Below, piece by piece: positions 32,703-40,260 of a DNA stretch of 64,000 nt. The notes under the pieces are model-generated. The model was not told the origin of the DNA and did not search any database. It saw nothing but the letters and a program-made list of their open reading frames with translations. The stretch's first letter is position 1. Every line of letters begins with the position of its first letter. The position numbers and the translations under genes were made by a program. Where the stretch lies: positions 289,613 to 353,612 of the forward strand of contig CALMUP010000008.1 of NCBI GenBank assembly GCA_937872895.1, written 5' to 3'. The DNA comes from an uncultured Verrucomicrobiota bacterium (GTDB taxonomy: Bacteria > Verrucomicrobiota > Kiritimatiellia > CAIVKH01).

Positions 32703-33953
32703 ATGAGCCAGTTGCATGCGAAAAACGCCGTTGCCGTCATCCTCGGTGGCGGTCAGGGTACCCGGTTGCTTCCCTTGACGCGCGACCGTTCCAAGCCGGC
32801 CGTACCGATCGCCGGCAAGTACCGTTTGATCGATGTCCCTGTCTCGAACTGCATCAATAGCTCGATCCGACGCATCTATGTGCTGACCCAGTTCAACAGC
32901 GAGTCGCTGCACCGCCACATCCACAGCACCTATACCTTCGATAATTTTTCGCAGGGTTTCGTACGCATCCTCGCCGCCCAGCAGACCCCGAGCTCCGAGT
33001 CGTGGTTCCAGGGCACGGCCGATGCGGTACGTCAGAGCATGCGGTTCTTCCTCGAGGATGCACCGGAGTATGTGGTCATCCTGTCGGGCGACCAGTTGTA
33101 CCGCATGGACTTCGCCGAGGTGATCCAGCAGCACGTGGCCAACAAGGCCGATGTCACCATCTGCACGAAGCCGGTGGACCGCAAGGAATCCTATGCGCTC
33201 GGCATCATGAAGACCGATGAGCAGCAGCGGATCGTGCGCTTCGTCGAAAAACCGGGAAACACGCCGGTGCTCGATGAATTGCGCGCACCGCAGTATCCGC
33301 AGGAACGCTACCTCGCCAGCATGGGCATCTACGTGTTCAACACGTCGGTGCTGCGCGAATTGCTGGCCGGCAACGAGGTGGACTTCGGCAAGCACATCAT
33401 TCCCGGATCGATCAAGAACAAGAATGTCTTCAGCTACATCTACGAGGGCTACTGGAAGGACATCGGAACGTTGCATTCGTTCTGGGAGGCCAACCTGGGT
33501 CTGACCGACGTCGTACCGGAGTTCAGCTTCTACGATCCGCGTGCGCCGATCTACACCGACATGCGCTACCTGCCGCCGTCGAAGATCAACCGGTGCGACC
33601 TGAACCGCTGCCTGCTGTCGGAAGGCTGCATCGTCTCGGGACACCGCCTGCTGCATTCGGTCGTCGGTATCCGAGCGATCATCGGCGATGGTACAGTGAT
33701 CGAGCACTCGGTGATCATGGGCGCTGATTTCTATGAACAGGGCGAGCCGCCGCCGGGCACCCCGCGGATCGGCATCGGCAAGGATTGCTACATCAAGAAC
33801 GCGATCATCGACAAGAACGCGCGCATCGGCGATGGGGTGTACCTCTCACCCGATGGTAAAAAGGACGGTACCACCACCGACTTTTACACCGTACAGGATG
33901 GGGTGATCGTCGTCCCGAAAAACGCCGTGATTCCATCCGGTACCAAGGTCTGA
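32703..33953 (+). CDS. glgC: Glucose-1-phosphate adenylyltransferase (ADP-glucose pyrophosphorylase)
   Basis: 416 residues with GAGG 9 nt before the ATG. It makes ADP-glucose from glucose-1-phosphate and ATP for glycogen or starch-like storage polymer. Motifs are the nucleotide-binding GGGQGTRLLPLTRDRSKPAVPIAGKYRLIDVPVSNC, WFQGTADAVRQS, the SGDQLYRMD metal site, the sugar-phosphate region (VEKPGNTP, EGYWKDIGT) and a C-terminal left-handed beta-helix (SVVGIRAIIGDGTVIEHSVIMGADFYE, NAIIDKNARIGDGV). It resembles plant/cyanobacterial-type subunits in the C-terminus. No other glg gene is in the window. Confidence 0.96.
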   Translation: MSQLHAKNAVAVILGGGQGTRLLPLTRDRSKPAVPIAGKYRLIDVPVSNCINSSIRRIYVLTQFNSESLHRHIHSTYTFDNFSQGFVRILAAQQTPSSESWFQGTADAVRQSMRFFLEDAPEYVVILSGDQLYRMDFAEVIQQHVANKADVTICTKPVDRKESYALGIMKTDEQQRIVRFVEKPGNTPVLDELRAPQYPQERYLASMGIYVFNTSVLRELLAGNEVDFGKHIIPGSIKNKNVFSYIYEGYWKDIGTLHSFWEANLGLTDVVPEFSFYDPRAPIYTDMRYLPPSKINRCDLNRCLLSEGCIVSGHRLLHSVVGIRAIIGDGTVIEHSVIMGADFYEQGEPPPGTPRIGIGKDCYIKNAIIDKNARIGDGVYLSPDGKKDGTTTDFYTVQDGVIVVPKNAVIPSGTKV

Positions 33954-33994
33954 TCCGACGACGGCGGGTTGATCGACGACGAATTCAGAAGTTG

Positions 33995-34468
33995 GAACCG
34001 CAGATGTCGCGGATGGGGAGGCGTTGCGACGTATCTGCCGTTCCGGATGGTCGAGATCGTTCTTCCCGCAACCCCAAGCCATCCGCAGGTAAATCTATGC
34101 ATGGTGGAAGACTGTGGCAGGCACCAGGCATTGTCTGTAGCTCCGGCGATATTCGCCGGAGGGAGACAAGGGCTGGGTCGTGAACCGGGAACCGTACGGA
34201 TAAGAAGTGAACCGCGGGGAATACCGAGTACACGGAGGGAGTGGCGACTACGAAAGACGCGACGTTCGCGAAAGGGGTGCTTGCGGAGTTCGATGACGGA
34301 ACCTGCGGAAAGAACCCGGATACGGTCATTGGAACTGCGGATAACGTCGATTCCGCTGATTCGCGGGCGTTATGAAGTATCTGCACATCAAGGTTGGTGT
34401 ATAAAAGATCCGTGGACGATACCGTGCCGCGCATATTGATCCGCGTACATCCGCGCAATGAGCGGTTA
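33995..34468. repeat. Intergenic block of degenerate extragenic repeats and a hairpin
   Basis: This covers nearly all of the 532-bp gap (33954-34485) between convergent glgC and the acyltransferase. No credible coding frame is seen. Repeat-like units: 33995-34017 (GAACCGCAGATGTCGCGGAT), 34209-34240 (GAACCGCGGGGAATACCGAG), 34331-34368 (GGAACTGCGGATAACGTCGA) and, inverted, 34438-34468 (TGATCCGCGTACATCCGCGC, ending in GCGGTTA). A perfect hairpin CTCCGGCGA-TAT-TCGCCGGAG lies at 34141-34161 without a T-run. All resemble decayed members of the AACCGC-GA family of repeats. Confidence 0.6.
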
Positions 34469-34485
34469 GATTTCCTGAATTCGGG

Positions 34486-35430
34486 TCAAATCGCGTTGCG
34501 GCGGTAATACGGGAAGCGGGCCGGGTCATCGCCCGGCGGAACGTATTTCCAACGCTTGTAGGTCCAGAGCCAGTGGTCCGGCTTGACACGCAGAATGGAT
34601 TCCAGTTCCGCCGTGATCCGTTCGGTAAGCGTGCGCACGGCGACCGAGGTGTCTCCGGTCTGGTACGGCGTGATGTCCAACTCCAAACCATGCTCCCCGA
34701 TATAGGAGCCATCGGGTTGCGGGGTCAACATGCCTATAAAGATGTTCGCGCCGGTTTTCAGTGCCAGGCCGGCCGGAGCGGTTGAAACCGGAACGGGCAG
34801 ACCGAAGAACGGCGTGAAGATTCCGCCCTCGGCGAGTTTGGTGTTCTGGTCGAGCACCAGGGCGATCTTCCCTTGTTGCTGGAGGATGCGCAGCAGGGTA
34901 CGGACCGCTCCTTCGCGCCGAACAATCTTCTGTCCGTTCTTGTGGCGTGCCTCGATGAACATTGCGTCCACTTCGGGGTTTTTAAGCGGCTTGGCCACGC
35001 TATGCAGCGGGTACCCCCGGGCCGTCACGGCCATACCGAGCACCTCCCAGTTTCCGTAGTGGGCGGTTACGCAGATGTGCGGCCGCGGGTTGAACAGCAC
35101 ATCAAAGGATTGGTCAAAGGTAACCCAGCGTGCGATGCGCTCCTCGGTCCGGTGCGAAAACCAGAAGGCATCCAGCAGTACGAGGGAAAACGAGCGGAAC
35201 GAGGAACGCAGGATCCGTTGTTTTTCCGCGCGGGTTTTGCTGGTGCCGAACGCGAGGTCGAGATTGGTTTCGCCGATACGGCGCACCGTGCGACTGAACC
35301 GGTAGCCAAGCGTGCCGAACACGTTGGCGAGGGCGACCACGCCTCGCCGGGGCAGGTGGGGTATGATCCGGAACCCGAGACGGGTCAACGCGGTTTCCGC
35401 GCGGGCGCGTATGGGATAACGTCGGTTCAT
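34486..35430 (-). CDS. lpxL: LpxL/HtrB-family lipid A acyltransferase
   Basis: 314 residues. It belongs to the lysophospholipid/lipid A acyltransferase family that adds a secondary acyl chain to Kdo-lipid A at the inner membrane. Visible are the N-terminal hydrophobic region, the HX4E catalytic motif in TAHYGNWEVLG, the RREGAVRTLLRIL and VLDQNTKLAEGGIFTPFFG segments, and the end WLWTYKRWKYVP typical of the family. Which acyl chain or position it serves cannot be told. The start ATG (35430) lies 19 nt after the tRNA-Lys CCA end and has no SD, so the message may come from tRNA processing. Confidence 0.88.
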   Translation of the reverse strand: MNRRYPIRARAETALTRLGFRIIPHLPRRGVVALANVFGTLGYRFSRTVRRIGETNLDLAFGTSKTRAEKQRILRSSFRSFSLVLLDAFWFSHRTEERIARWVTFDQSFDVLFNPRPHICVTAHYGNWEVLGMAVTARGYPLHSVAKPLKNPEVDAMFIEARHKNGQKIVRREGAVRTLLRILQQQGKIALVLDQNTKLAEGGIFTPFFGLPVPVSTAPAGLALKTGANIFIGMLTPQPDGSYIGEHGLELDITPYQTGDTSVAVRTLTERITAELESILRVKPDHWLWTYKRWKYVPPGDDPARFPYYRRNAI

Positions 35431-35449
35431 GGGGTAACGCTACCGATGG

Positions 35450-35525
35450 TGGTGAGCCGGGCGGGGCTCGAACCCGCGACCACAAGATTAAAAGTCTCGT
35501 GCTCTACCAACTGAGCTACCGGCCC
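35450..35525 (-). tRNA. tRNA-Lys (anticodon TTT)
   Basis: Full cloverleaf on the minus strand: acceptor GGGCCGG / CCGGCTC with one G-T pair, D arm GTAGCTCAGTTGGTAGAGC, anticodon loop CTTTTAA, T arm CGCGGGTTCGAGCCCCGC-like, encoded discriminator A and CCA. 76 nt. It is followed 19 nt later by the acyltransferase ATG. Confidence 0.97.
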
Positions 35526-35551
35526 GGCAGCGAGGAAAACAAGAGCGTGCA

Positions 35552-35580
35552 AAGCTATTAAACAGATCAACGTTTGTCAA
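35552..35580 (-). promoter_or_regulatory. tRNA-Lys promoter
   Basis: On the minus strand: consensus -35 TTGACA (35575-35580), 17-bp spacer, -10 TAGCTT (35552-35557), with the tRNA 5' end 26 nt beyond the -10. The -35 bases are shared with the divergent rhomboid promoter. Confidence 0.65.
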
Positions 35581-35602
35581 AAACCTTTCTCAAACCTATA
35601 CT
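35574..35602 (+). promoter_or_regulatory. Rhomboid gene promoter, leaderless geometry
   Basis: -35 TTGTCA (35574-35579), 17-bp spacer, -10 TATACT (35597-35602), then 9 nt to the ATG at 35612, so the transcript should begin 1-3 nt before the start codon. No SD. The -35 overlaps the tRNA-Lys -35 on the other strand by five bases. Confidence 0.65.
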
Positions 35603-35611
35603 AGCCACCGT

Positions 35612-36400
35612 ATGCGATTCAACCATGGAATCTTCCAGGCCGGTCAGTTGACCCGGGGTGTAGCCTTGCTGCTCGGGGCGTGTGGCGGCGTGTTTGCGTT
35701 GCAGGTGATCCTTCCGACGGCGATGGAGAATGAATTCGTACGATTGTTTGGTCTCAGCGTGGATGGGATCAAGCAAGGCTGGTGGTGGCAGGTCATGACG
35801 TACGGGTTGTTGCATGGAAACCTGCTGCATATCCTCCTGAACATGCTCGGGCTGTATTTCCTTGGTCCCGAGCTGGAGCGGCACATGGGTTTCCCGGCGT
35901 TTCTGGTCATGTTCGGATGTTGCGTGGTCCTCGGTGGGCTGGGGTGGCTGGCCATGATGTATCCGACCGAGGGGGTGTGTGTCGGGGCTTCCGGAGGTAT
36001 CTTCGGGTTGATCGGAGCGTTTGCCGGATTCTTCCCGCGACGGCAGATCACCTTGCTTGTCTTCTTTGTCTTGCCGGTGACCATGCCGGCCTGGTTGATG
36101 GGGGCTTTGTTCGGTTTGGTTCAGTTGGCTTACCTCTTTGATCCCGGGCCATCGGGTATAGCGTATGCCGCCCACCTGGCTGGTGGCATCGCCGGGTATG
36201 TCTTTGCGCGTTTGGCGATGCGGCCACGTACCGCCATGCGCTATGATGTGCAGCGTCGTTCCATGTTTGCGGCGGACAGCCCGAGTTCGGAAGAGATCGA
36301 TCGAATTCTCGACAAGATTTCCCGCGAAGGCATCCACACCTTGACGCCTCGCGAGCGGGATCAGTTGCAGCGGGCCGGGAAACGCAGCCGGGGGTGGTAA
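35612..36400 (+). CDS. Rhomboid intramembrane serine protease
   Basis: 262 residues. It cleaves transmembrane helices of substrate proteins within the inner membrane. Features are a first helix after VALLLGACGGVFALQVIL, the L1 loop (WWWQVMTYGLLHGNLLHILLNMLGLYFLG, containing the family H-x-x-x-H-x-x-x-N pattern), the catalytic GASGGIFGLIGAF (Ser in TM4), and the catalytic His in YAAHLAGGIAGYVFARL (TM6). A soluble C-terminal tail of about 60 residues (EEIDRILDKISREGIHTLTPRERDQL) is the short helical motif seen at the end of many bacterial rhomboids. The substrate is unknown. Confidence 0.93.
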   Translation: MRFNHGIFQAGQLTRGVALLLGACGGVFALQVILPTAMENEFVRLFGLSVDGIKQGWWWQVMTYGLLHGNLLHILLNMLGLYFLGPELERHMGFPAFLVMFGCCVVLGGLGWLAMMYPTEGVCVGASGGIFGLIGAFAGFFPRRQITLLVFFVLPVTMPAWLMGALFGLVQLAYLFDPGPSGIAYAAHLAGGIAGYVFARLAMRPRTAMRYDVQRRSMFAADSPSSEEIDRILDKISREGIHTLTPRERDQLQRAGKRSRGW

Positions 36401-36423
36401 CGACGCGTCGTGCGGGAAAATCC

Positions 36424-36452
36424 TTTTCACCCGGACCGCTGCGCCCTACTGT
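36424..36452 (+). promoter_or_regulatory. Possible tRNA-Leu promoter
   Basis: TTTTCA (36424-36429), 17-bp spacer, TACTGT (36447-36452), with the tRNA 5' end 15 nt later. The match to consensus is weak; the tRNA may instead be read from the rhomboid promoter. Confidence 0.3.
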
Positions 36453-36467
36453 AGCAGCCGCCTCTTC

Positions 36468-36553
36468 GCCCGGGTGGTGAAATGGCAGACACAAAGGACT
36501 TAAAATCCTTTGACCGCAAGGTCGTGCGGGTTCGAGCCCCGCCCCGGGCACCA
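36468..36553 (+). tRNA. tRNA-Leu (anticodon TAA)
   Basis: 86-nt class II tRNA: acceptor GCCCGGG / CCCGGGC, anticodon stem AAGGA-CTTAAAA-TCCTT, long variable arm TGACCGCAAGGTCGT, T arm GCGGG-TTCGAGC-CCCGC, discriminator A and encoded CCA. An amidase ATG begins 5 nt after the CCA. Confidence 0.97.
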
Positions 36554-36558
36554 TCACC

Positions 36559-37557
36559 ATGACATTATCGCCCGTAATCAAAAGCATGCGTTACGCCTTG
36601 GCCCTCCTGGGTCTATGGTGCTGCTCCACGGCGGCCAACGCAGGCATCAAGCCTTTCGTGCATGAGGGCGTGCGTTATGTCCGGCTGGAAGAGCTTGCCA
36701 CGTTTTATGGCGGAGTGATGGAACCGGTGCCCAACGGGGGGATATGGGTCAAGAACGCCTTCGCCGATCTGTTGTTCCGTCCGGACAGCCGGGAGTTGCG
36801 GGTCGCCAATGTCATGGTGTGGTTGCATGAACCGATGACCAGGGTTCGGGGGCATTGGGCGATCCGTGAGGGCGATGCCTTGTTCGTGGTGGATCCAATC
36901 GTTCGCCCGGGTGAATACTTGAGGCGCGCGGGTTCACGGGTCATCATGCTGGATCCCGGCCATGGTGGTCAGGATACCGGTGCCAAAGGCAAACGCGGGG
37001 TCGAGGAGAAGCGGGCGGTACTCGACATCGCCCGAAGGGTCCGGGCCCATCTACAGGCAGCTGGGCTCACCGTGCACATGACCCGGGAGGGCGACCGGTT
37101 CGTCGAACTGGAAGAGCGGGCCCGCATCGCCAAACGAGCCGGTGCTGATCTCCTGGTCAGCATTCATCTCAACTCGGCGGCGAGCACCATGGCCCAAGGG
37201 GTTGAAACTTTTGTCCTTGCCGCACCAGGCTTCTCCTCCACGGCGGGTGGATCGAAGAGCGGGGCGCAGCCGGGGAATCAACATGGTCCCGCCAGTGCAC
37301 AACTCGGATTCCAGATCCAGCGGGCCTTGGTGGAGATACCCGGGGTGGTCGATCGCGGTATCAAACGGGCCAGGTTTATCGTTTTACGAAATGCCCCGTG
37401 CGCGGCGGTGCTGGTTGAGTGCGGGTTTTTATCCCATGCCGAGGAAGAGCGGCGGTTTTTGCAGGAGTCTTACCGGGAGGAAGTTGCACGCGGCATTGCC
37501 AAGGGGATCATGAATTATGTACGCTTATCCCGACAATCGCAAAGGGTAACACCATGA
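36559..37557 (+). CDS. N-acetylmuramoyl-L-alanine amidase (Amidase_3)
   Basis: 332 residues from ATG 36559; ATG 36586 (MRYALALLGLWCC) is an alternative that leaves a more typical signal peptide. It cleaves the amide bond between MurNAc and the stem peptide in the periplasm, usually for daughter-cell separation. After a signal peptide ending near AANA comes a copper-amine-oxidase-N-like or AMIN-like segment (about 30-125), then the zinc amidase domain with VIMLDPGHGGQDTGAKG, E in GVEEKRAVLDIA, SIHLNSA and the final catalytic VLVECGFLSHAEE. The start is 5 nt behind the tRNA-Leu CCA and has no SD. The stop overlaps the next gene start (ATGA). Confidence 0.92.
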   Translation: MTLSPVIKSMRYALALLGLWCCSTAANAGIKPFVHEGVRYVRLEELATFYGGVMEPVPNGGIWVKNAFADLLFRPDSRELRVANVMVWLHEPMTRVRGHWAIREGDALFVVDPIVRPGEYLRRAGSRVIMLDPGHGGQDTGAKGKRGVEEKRAVLDIARRVRAHLQAAGLTVHMTREGDRFVELEERARIAKRAGADLLVSIHLNSAASTMAQGVETFVLAAPGFSSTAGGSKSGAQPGNQHGPASAQLGFQIQRALVEIPGVVDRGIKRARFIVLRNAPCAAVLVECGFLSHAEEERRFLQESYREEVARGIAKGIMNYVRLSRQSQRVTP

Positions 37558-38465
37558 CCGGTAAATCGTCGGATCCTGCGGGGATCAAGTCACCGTCGGA
37601 CATCAAACTCGAACTCAAGTACTACATGTTCGATTGGGATGACAACATCCTGCACATGCCGACCCGGATCCATCTCGAGCGGAAGGTGGGTGAAGGATGG
37701 GAGCCCTACGATGTATCCACCGCCGAGTTCGCCCGGATTCGCCGTGATACGGTCAATTACCGGCCCCGGGAAGGTGATTGGGACAAGGCGTTCATCGACT
37801 TCTACGATGTGGGTGTACGCGGTGAGGATGTTTTTCTTGAAGATACCATGATCGCCCTGGCCCCGGTAATCGCTGGGCATGAGCAGGGAGCCCCTAGTTT
37901 CGAGTCGTTCCGGCAAGCACTGATCGAGGGGCGGCTGTTTGCGATCATTACGGCCCGCTCCCACAGTTCGCGGGGCATTCGCAAGGGCGTGGAGTATTTC
38001 ATTCAGCACGTCCTGTCAGCTGCGGAACGGGCGACGATGGTGGCGAACCTGCGCGCCTATATTGAACGGTTCGATGGGCGTCCGGCCACGATGTCGGACG
38101 AGGAAGTCATCGCAAACTACCTGAGCTTGAACCGGTACCACGGAGTCACCTCACCCGAGTTCGAGAAGAAAATGGGCCGCAAGGTCGGTGGATCGGAAAG
38201 TCCGGAACACGCCAAGCAGGTGGCCATCAAGGATTTCGTTCAACACGTGATCGCCCTGATCCGCGGGACGGGTGTGCGGGAACCGATCAGTATTGGATTT
38301 TCCGATGACGACCGGAAGAATGTGCAGGCGGTACAGGAGTTCATCGCCGAGGAACTCAAGAAGGAGTTCCCGCACATCAAGTTCGTGGTCTATGACACCT
38401 CGGATCCAGGCCGACCAAATGGCCACAAGGTGGTCATCGAGGACGGACAGCCGCACGGCGTGTGA
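37554..38465 (+). CDS. HAD-like hydrolase of unknown substrate
   Basis: 303 residues from ATG 37554, overlapping the amidase stop by 4 bp; an upstream extension would run inside the amidase. HAD phosphohydrolase features are motif I FDWDDNILHMPTRI (D-x-D), motif II-like AIITARSHSSRGIRKG, and motif IV-like ISIGFSDDDRKNVQAVQEF. Between these is a large cap or insertion (about 60-210) that I do not recognise. It has no signal peptide, so it should be cytoplasmic. Coupling to a peptidoglycan amidase may hint at a cell-wall or sugar-phosphate substrate, but nothing in the sequence proves it. Confidence 0.7.
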   Translation: MTGKSSDPAGIKSPSDIKLELKYYMFDWDDNILHMPTRIHLERKVGEGWEPYDVSTAEFARIRRDTVNYRPREGDWDKAFIDFYDVGVRGEDVFLEDTMIALAPVIAGHEQGAPSFESFRQALIEGRLFAIITARSHSSRGIRKGVEYFIQHVLSAAERATMVANLRAYIERFDGRPATMSDEEVIANYLSLNRYHGVTSPEFEKKMGRKVGGSESPEHAKQVAIKDFVQHVIALIRGTGVREPISIGFSDDDRKNVQAVQEFIAEELKKEFPHIKFVVYDTSDPGRPNGHKVVIEDGQPHGV

Positions 38466-38481
38466 CCGTGCCGGCAGATGG

Positions 38482-39387
38482 TCAAGGCGCGTCCGCAGGC
38501 GCGGCGAGGGGTATGGTCACGAACACGGCATTGTGGTCGCTGACCTCGCGTGGCACGGCGATCAGGGTTGCTTCCGGTTCACCGAAGCCACGGGTCAGGA
38601 CGTAATCCAAGGTGCCGGGCCGGAACCGGTCGTTGCCCTTCCAGGTCGGGCGGGCTTCCGGCGGGGTGTTTTTCCACGAATTCCAGAATCCGGCTTCTTC
38701 CAACAGGGCGATGACGTTATCCCCGAAATGCCCATCGTGGTTGGTATTGATATCGCCGCCCACGACCCAGCCTTCGATGGTTGCATCGCTGAAGCGCTCC
38801 TCCATGGCCTTCATGTGGTCGATCAGTTGACGCGTCGAGGCATCACGGATGTCGTAGTTGATCTGGGCTTCCTCGGGGGTGTTTCCCCGGTTGCTTTTCA
38901 GGTGAAGGGCATAGACCATGATCAGGCCATCGGTGGCGGGATTCTTCAACGCAGCAAAGGCGAACCCGCGACGGTGTTGCTCCGCCGTGGGAACCCAGGC
39001 TTCGGCCCAGGCGGCCACGGCAGGTAACCGGGAGATGATGGCAATCTGCTGGTTCCGGCGGTCCGCACCTTCGTCGACATCGGTAAAATTCGAAATCACA
39101 TGCAGTTCCGCATCGGGAATGGAGGCCGCGACGACGTCGCGTAGCGCCGCCTCATCGCAGACTTCCGTGATCAACATGATATCGGCGGCAACATCGGCAA
39201 AACTGGACTTGGTAATGGCCAGATGATTGGCCACCTCTTCAGCCGTCGGTTGGGGGCGGCGACCGGGAAACCACTCCAGGTTCAACGCGGTAATACTCGC
39301 CGCCGGGGCCGATCCTGGCAGCAACAACACGGCCATGATTCCCGCCCTGAACCAACGCACGATCGAACCGGATTTTGTTAATTGCAT
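38482..39387 (-). CDS. Secreted endonuclease/exonuclease/phosphatase-fold protein
   Basis: 301 residues, signal peptide ending near SAPAASITA; SD AGGA 7 nt before ATG 39387. The EEP fold is shown by the start ITALNLEWFPG, E in DIMLITEVCDEAAL, ALHLKSN, the metal/catalytic GGDINTNHDGHFGD and the end SDHNAVFVTI. EEP proteins cut nucleic acids or phosphoesters, with Mg. Export suggests an extracellular or periplasmic nuclease or phosphodiesterase. It converges on the HAD gene with a 16-bp gap, and no strong terminator is visible there. Confidence 0.82.
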   Translation of the reverse strand: MQLTKSGSIVRWFRAGIMAVLLLPGSAPAASITALNLEWFPGRRPQPTAEEVANHLAITKSSFADVAADIMLITEVCDEAALRDVVAASIPDAELHVISNFTDVDEGADRRNQQIAIISRLPAVAAWAEAWVPTAEQHRRGFAFAALKNPATDGLIMVYALHLKSNRGNTPEEAQINYDIRDASTRQLIDHMKAMEERFSDATIEGWVVGGDINTNHDGHFGDNVIALLEEAGFWNSWKNTPPEARPTWKGNDRFRPGTLDYVLTRGFGEPEATLIAVPREVSDHNAVFVTIPLAAPADAP

Positions 39388-39473
39388 ATTCAGTTCCTGC
39401 TAGCCTGTTTTAACGACAAGGGACCATATTCGTTCATAAATGCCCCCAAGGGAAGAAAAAGCGTCAAATCGGG

Positions 39474-39502
39474 ATGACAGATGGACGGTCAGGAATTACT
39501 GT
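39474..39502 (+). promoter_or_regulatory. Possible men operon promoter
   Basis: ATGACA (39474-39479), 17-bp spacer, TACTGT (39497-39502), then 8 nt to ATG 39511. The geometry is like the leaderless promoters, but the -10 is weak and lies inside a possible 10-codon N-terminal extension of menG (ATG 39481). Confidence 0.3.
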
Positions 39503-39510
39503 TGGGCACT

Positions 39511-40260
39511 ATGACGTCCGATTACCAGCATCAAACCGGTCTCCCTGATGAACCATCCCGCCAGAAGGTCTGGCACATGTTTGACCGGATTGCCCCCCGG
39601 TATGACCTGTTGAACCGCTTGTTATCTTTCCGGCAGGATGTGGCTTGGCGGCGGAGGATGGCTCGTCAAGTCCAGGCGAAGACCGGACTGGTCTTGCTCG
39701 ACATTGCCACCGGAACGGCGGACCAGATCATCTCGCTGATGCGTGGTAACAACCGGATTACCAGCGCGGTCGGAGTGGACATGTCGGAAGGGATGCTCGG
39801 GTTCGGCCGGGAGAAGATCCGCAAGCTGAACTGGGCGGACCGGGTGGTACTGAAAACCGGGGATGCCATGAAGATTCCTGAACCCGATGCGACGTTTGAT
39901 GTGGCGACCATGTCGTTTGGCATCCGGAATGTCCTGAACGTCACCGAGGCATTGCGCGAAGTGCACCGGGTCTTGAAGCCGGGTGGACGGGCACTGATCC
40001 TCGAATTCTCGACCCCGGGCAACCGGCTGTTCCGTCCTTTGTACTTTTTCTATTTGCGCCATGTATTGCCGGTGCTCGGGGGAATCTTGTCGGGTGATCG
40101 CTCGGCGTACCGTTACCTGAACCGCACCATCGAGACATTTCCGAGCGGGCGTGAATTTTGTGCGATCATGGAGGCGGCCGGATTCGAGCGGGTGCAGGCC
40201 ATTCCGTTGACCTTCGGAATTGCCAGCATTTACCAAGGTGACCGTCCGGCCGGCTCATGA
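39511..40260 (+). CDS. menG: Demethylmenaquinone methyltransferase (UbiE/MenG)
   Basis: 249 residues from ATG 39511; ATG 39481 would add ten residues (MDGQELLLGT). It methylates demethylmenaquinone with SAM, the last step of menaquinone synthesis. UbiE/COQ5 signatures are VWHMFDRIAPRYDLLNRLLSF, the SAM motif VLLDIATGTADQI, VGVDMSEGML, and TMSFGIRNVLNVTEALREVHRVLKPGG. It comes first in a men cluster and overlaps menF by 4 bp, so menaquinone rather than ubiquinone is the likely product. Confidence 0.94.
   Translation: MTSDYQHQTGLPDEPSRQKVWHMFDRIAPRYDLLNRLLSFRQDVAWRRRMARQVQAKTGLVLLDIATGTADQIISLMRGNNRITSAVGVDMSEGMLGFGREKIRKLNWADRVVLKTGDAMKIPEPDATFDVATMSFGIRNVLNVTEALREVHRVLKPGGRALILEFSTPGNRLFRPLYFFYLRHVLPVLGGILSGDRSAYRYLNRTIETFPSGREFCAIMEAAGFERVQAIPLTFGIASIYQGDRPAGS

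Noticed and set aside
34141-34161. Terminator for glgC at the CTCCGGCGA hairpin
   Set aside because: The stem is perfect, but it is followed by GGAGACAAG, not T, and lies 190 bp past the stop; more likely part of the repeat block.
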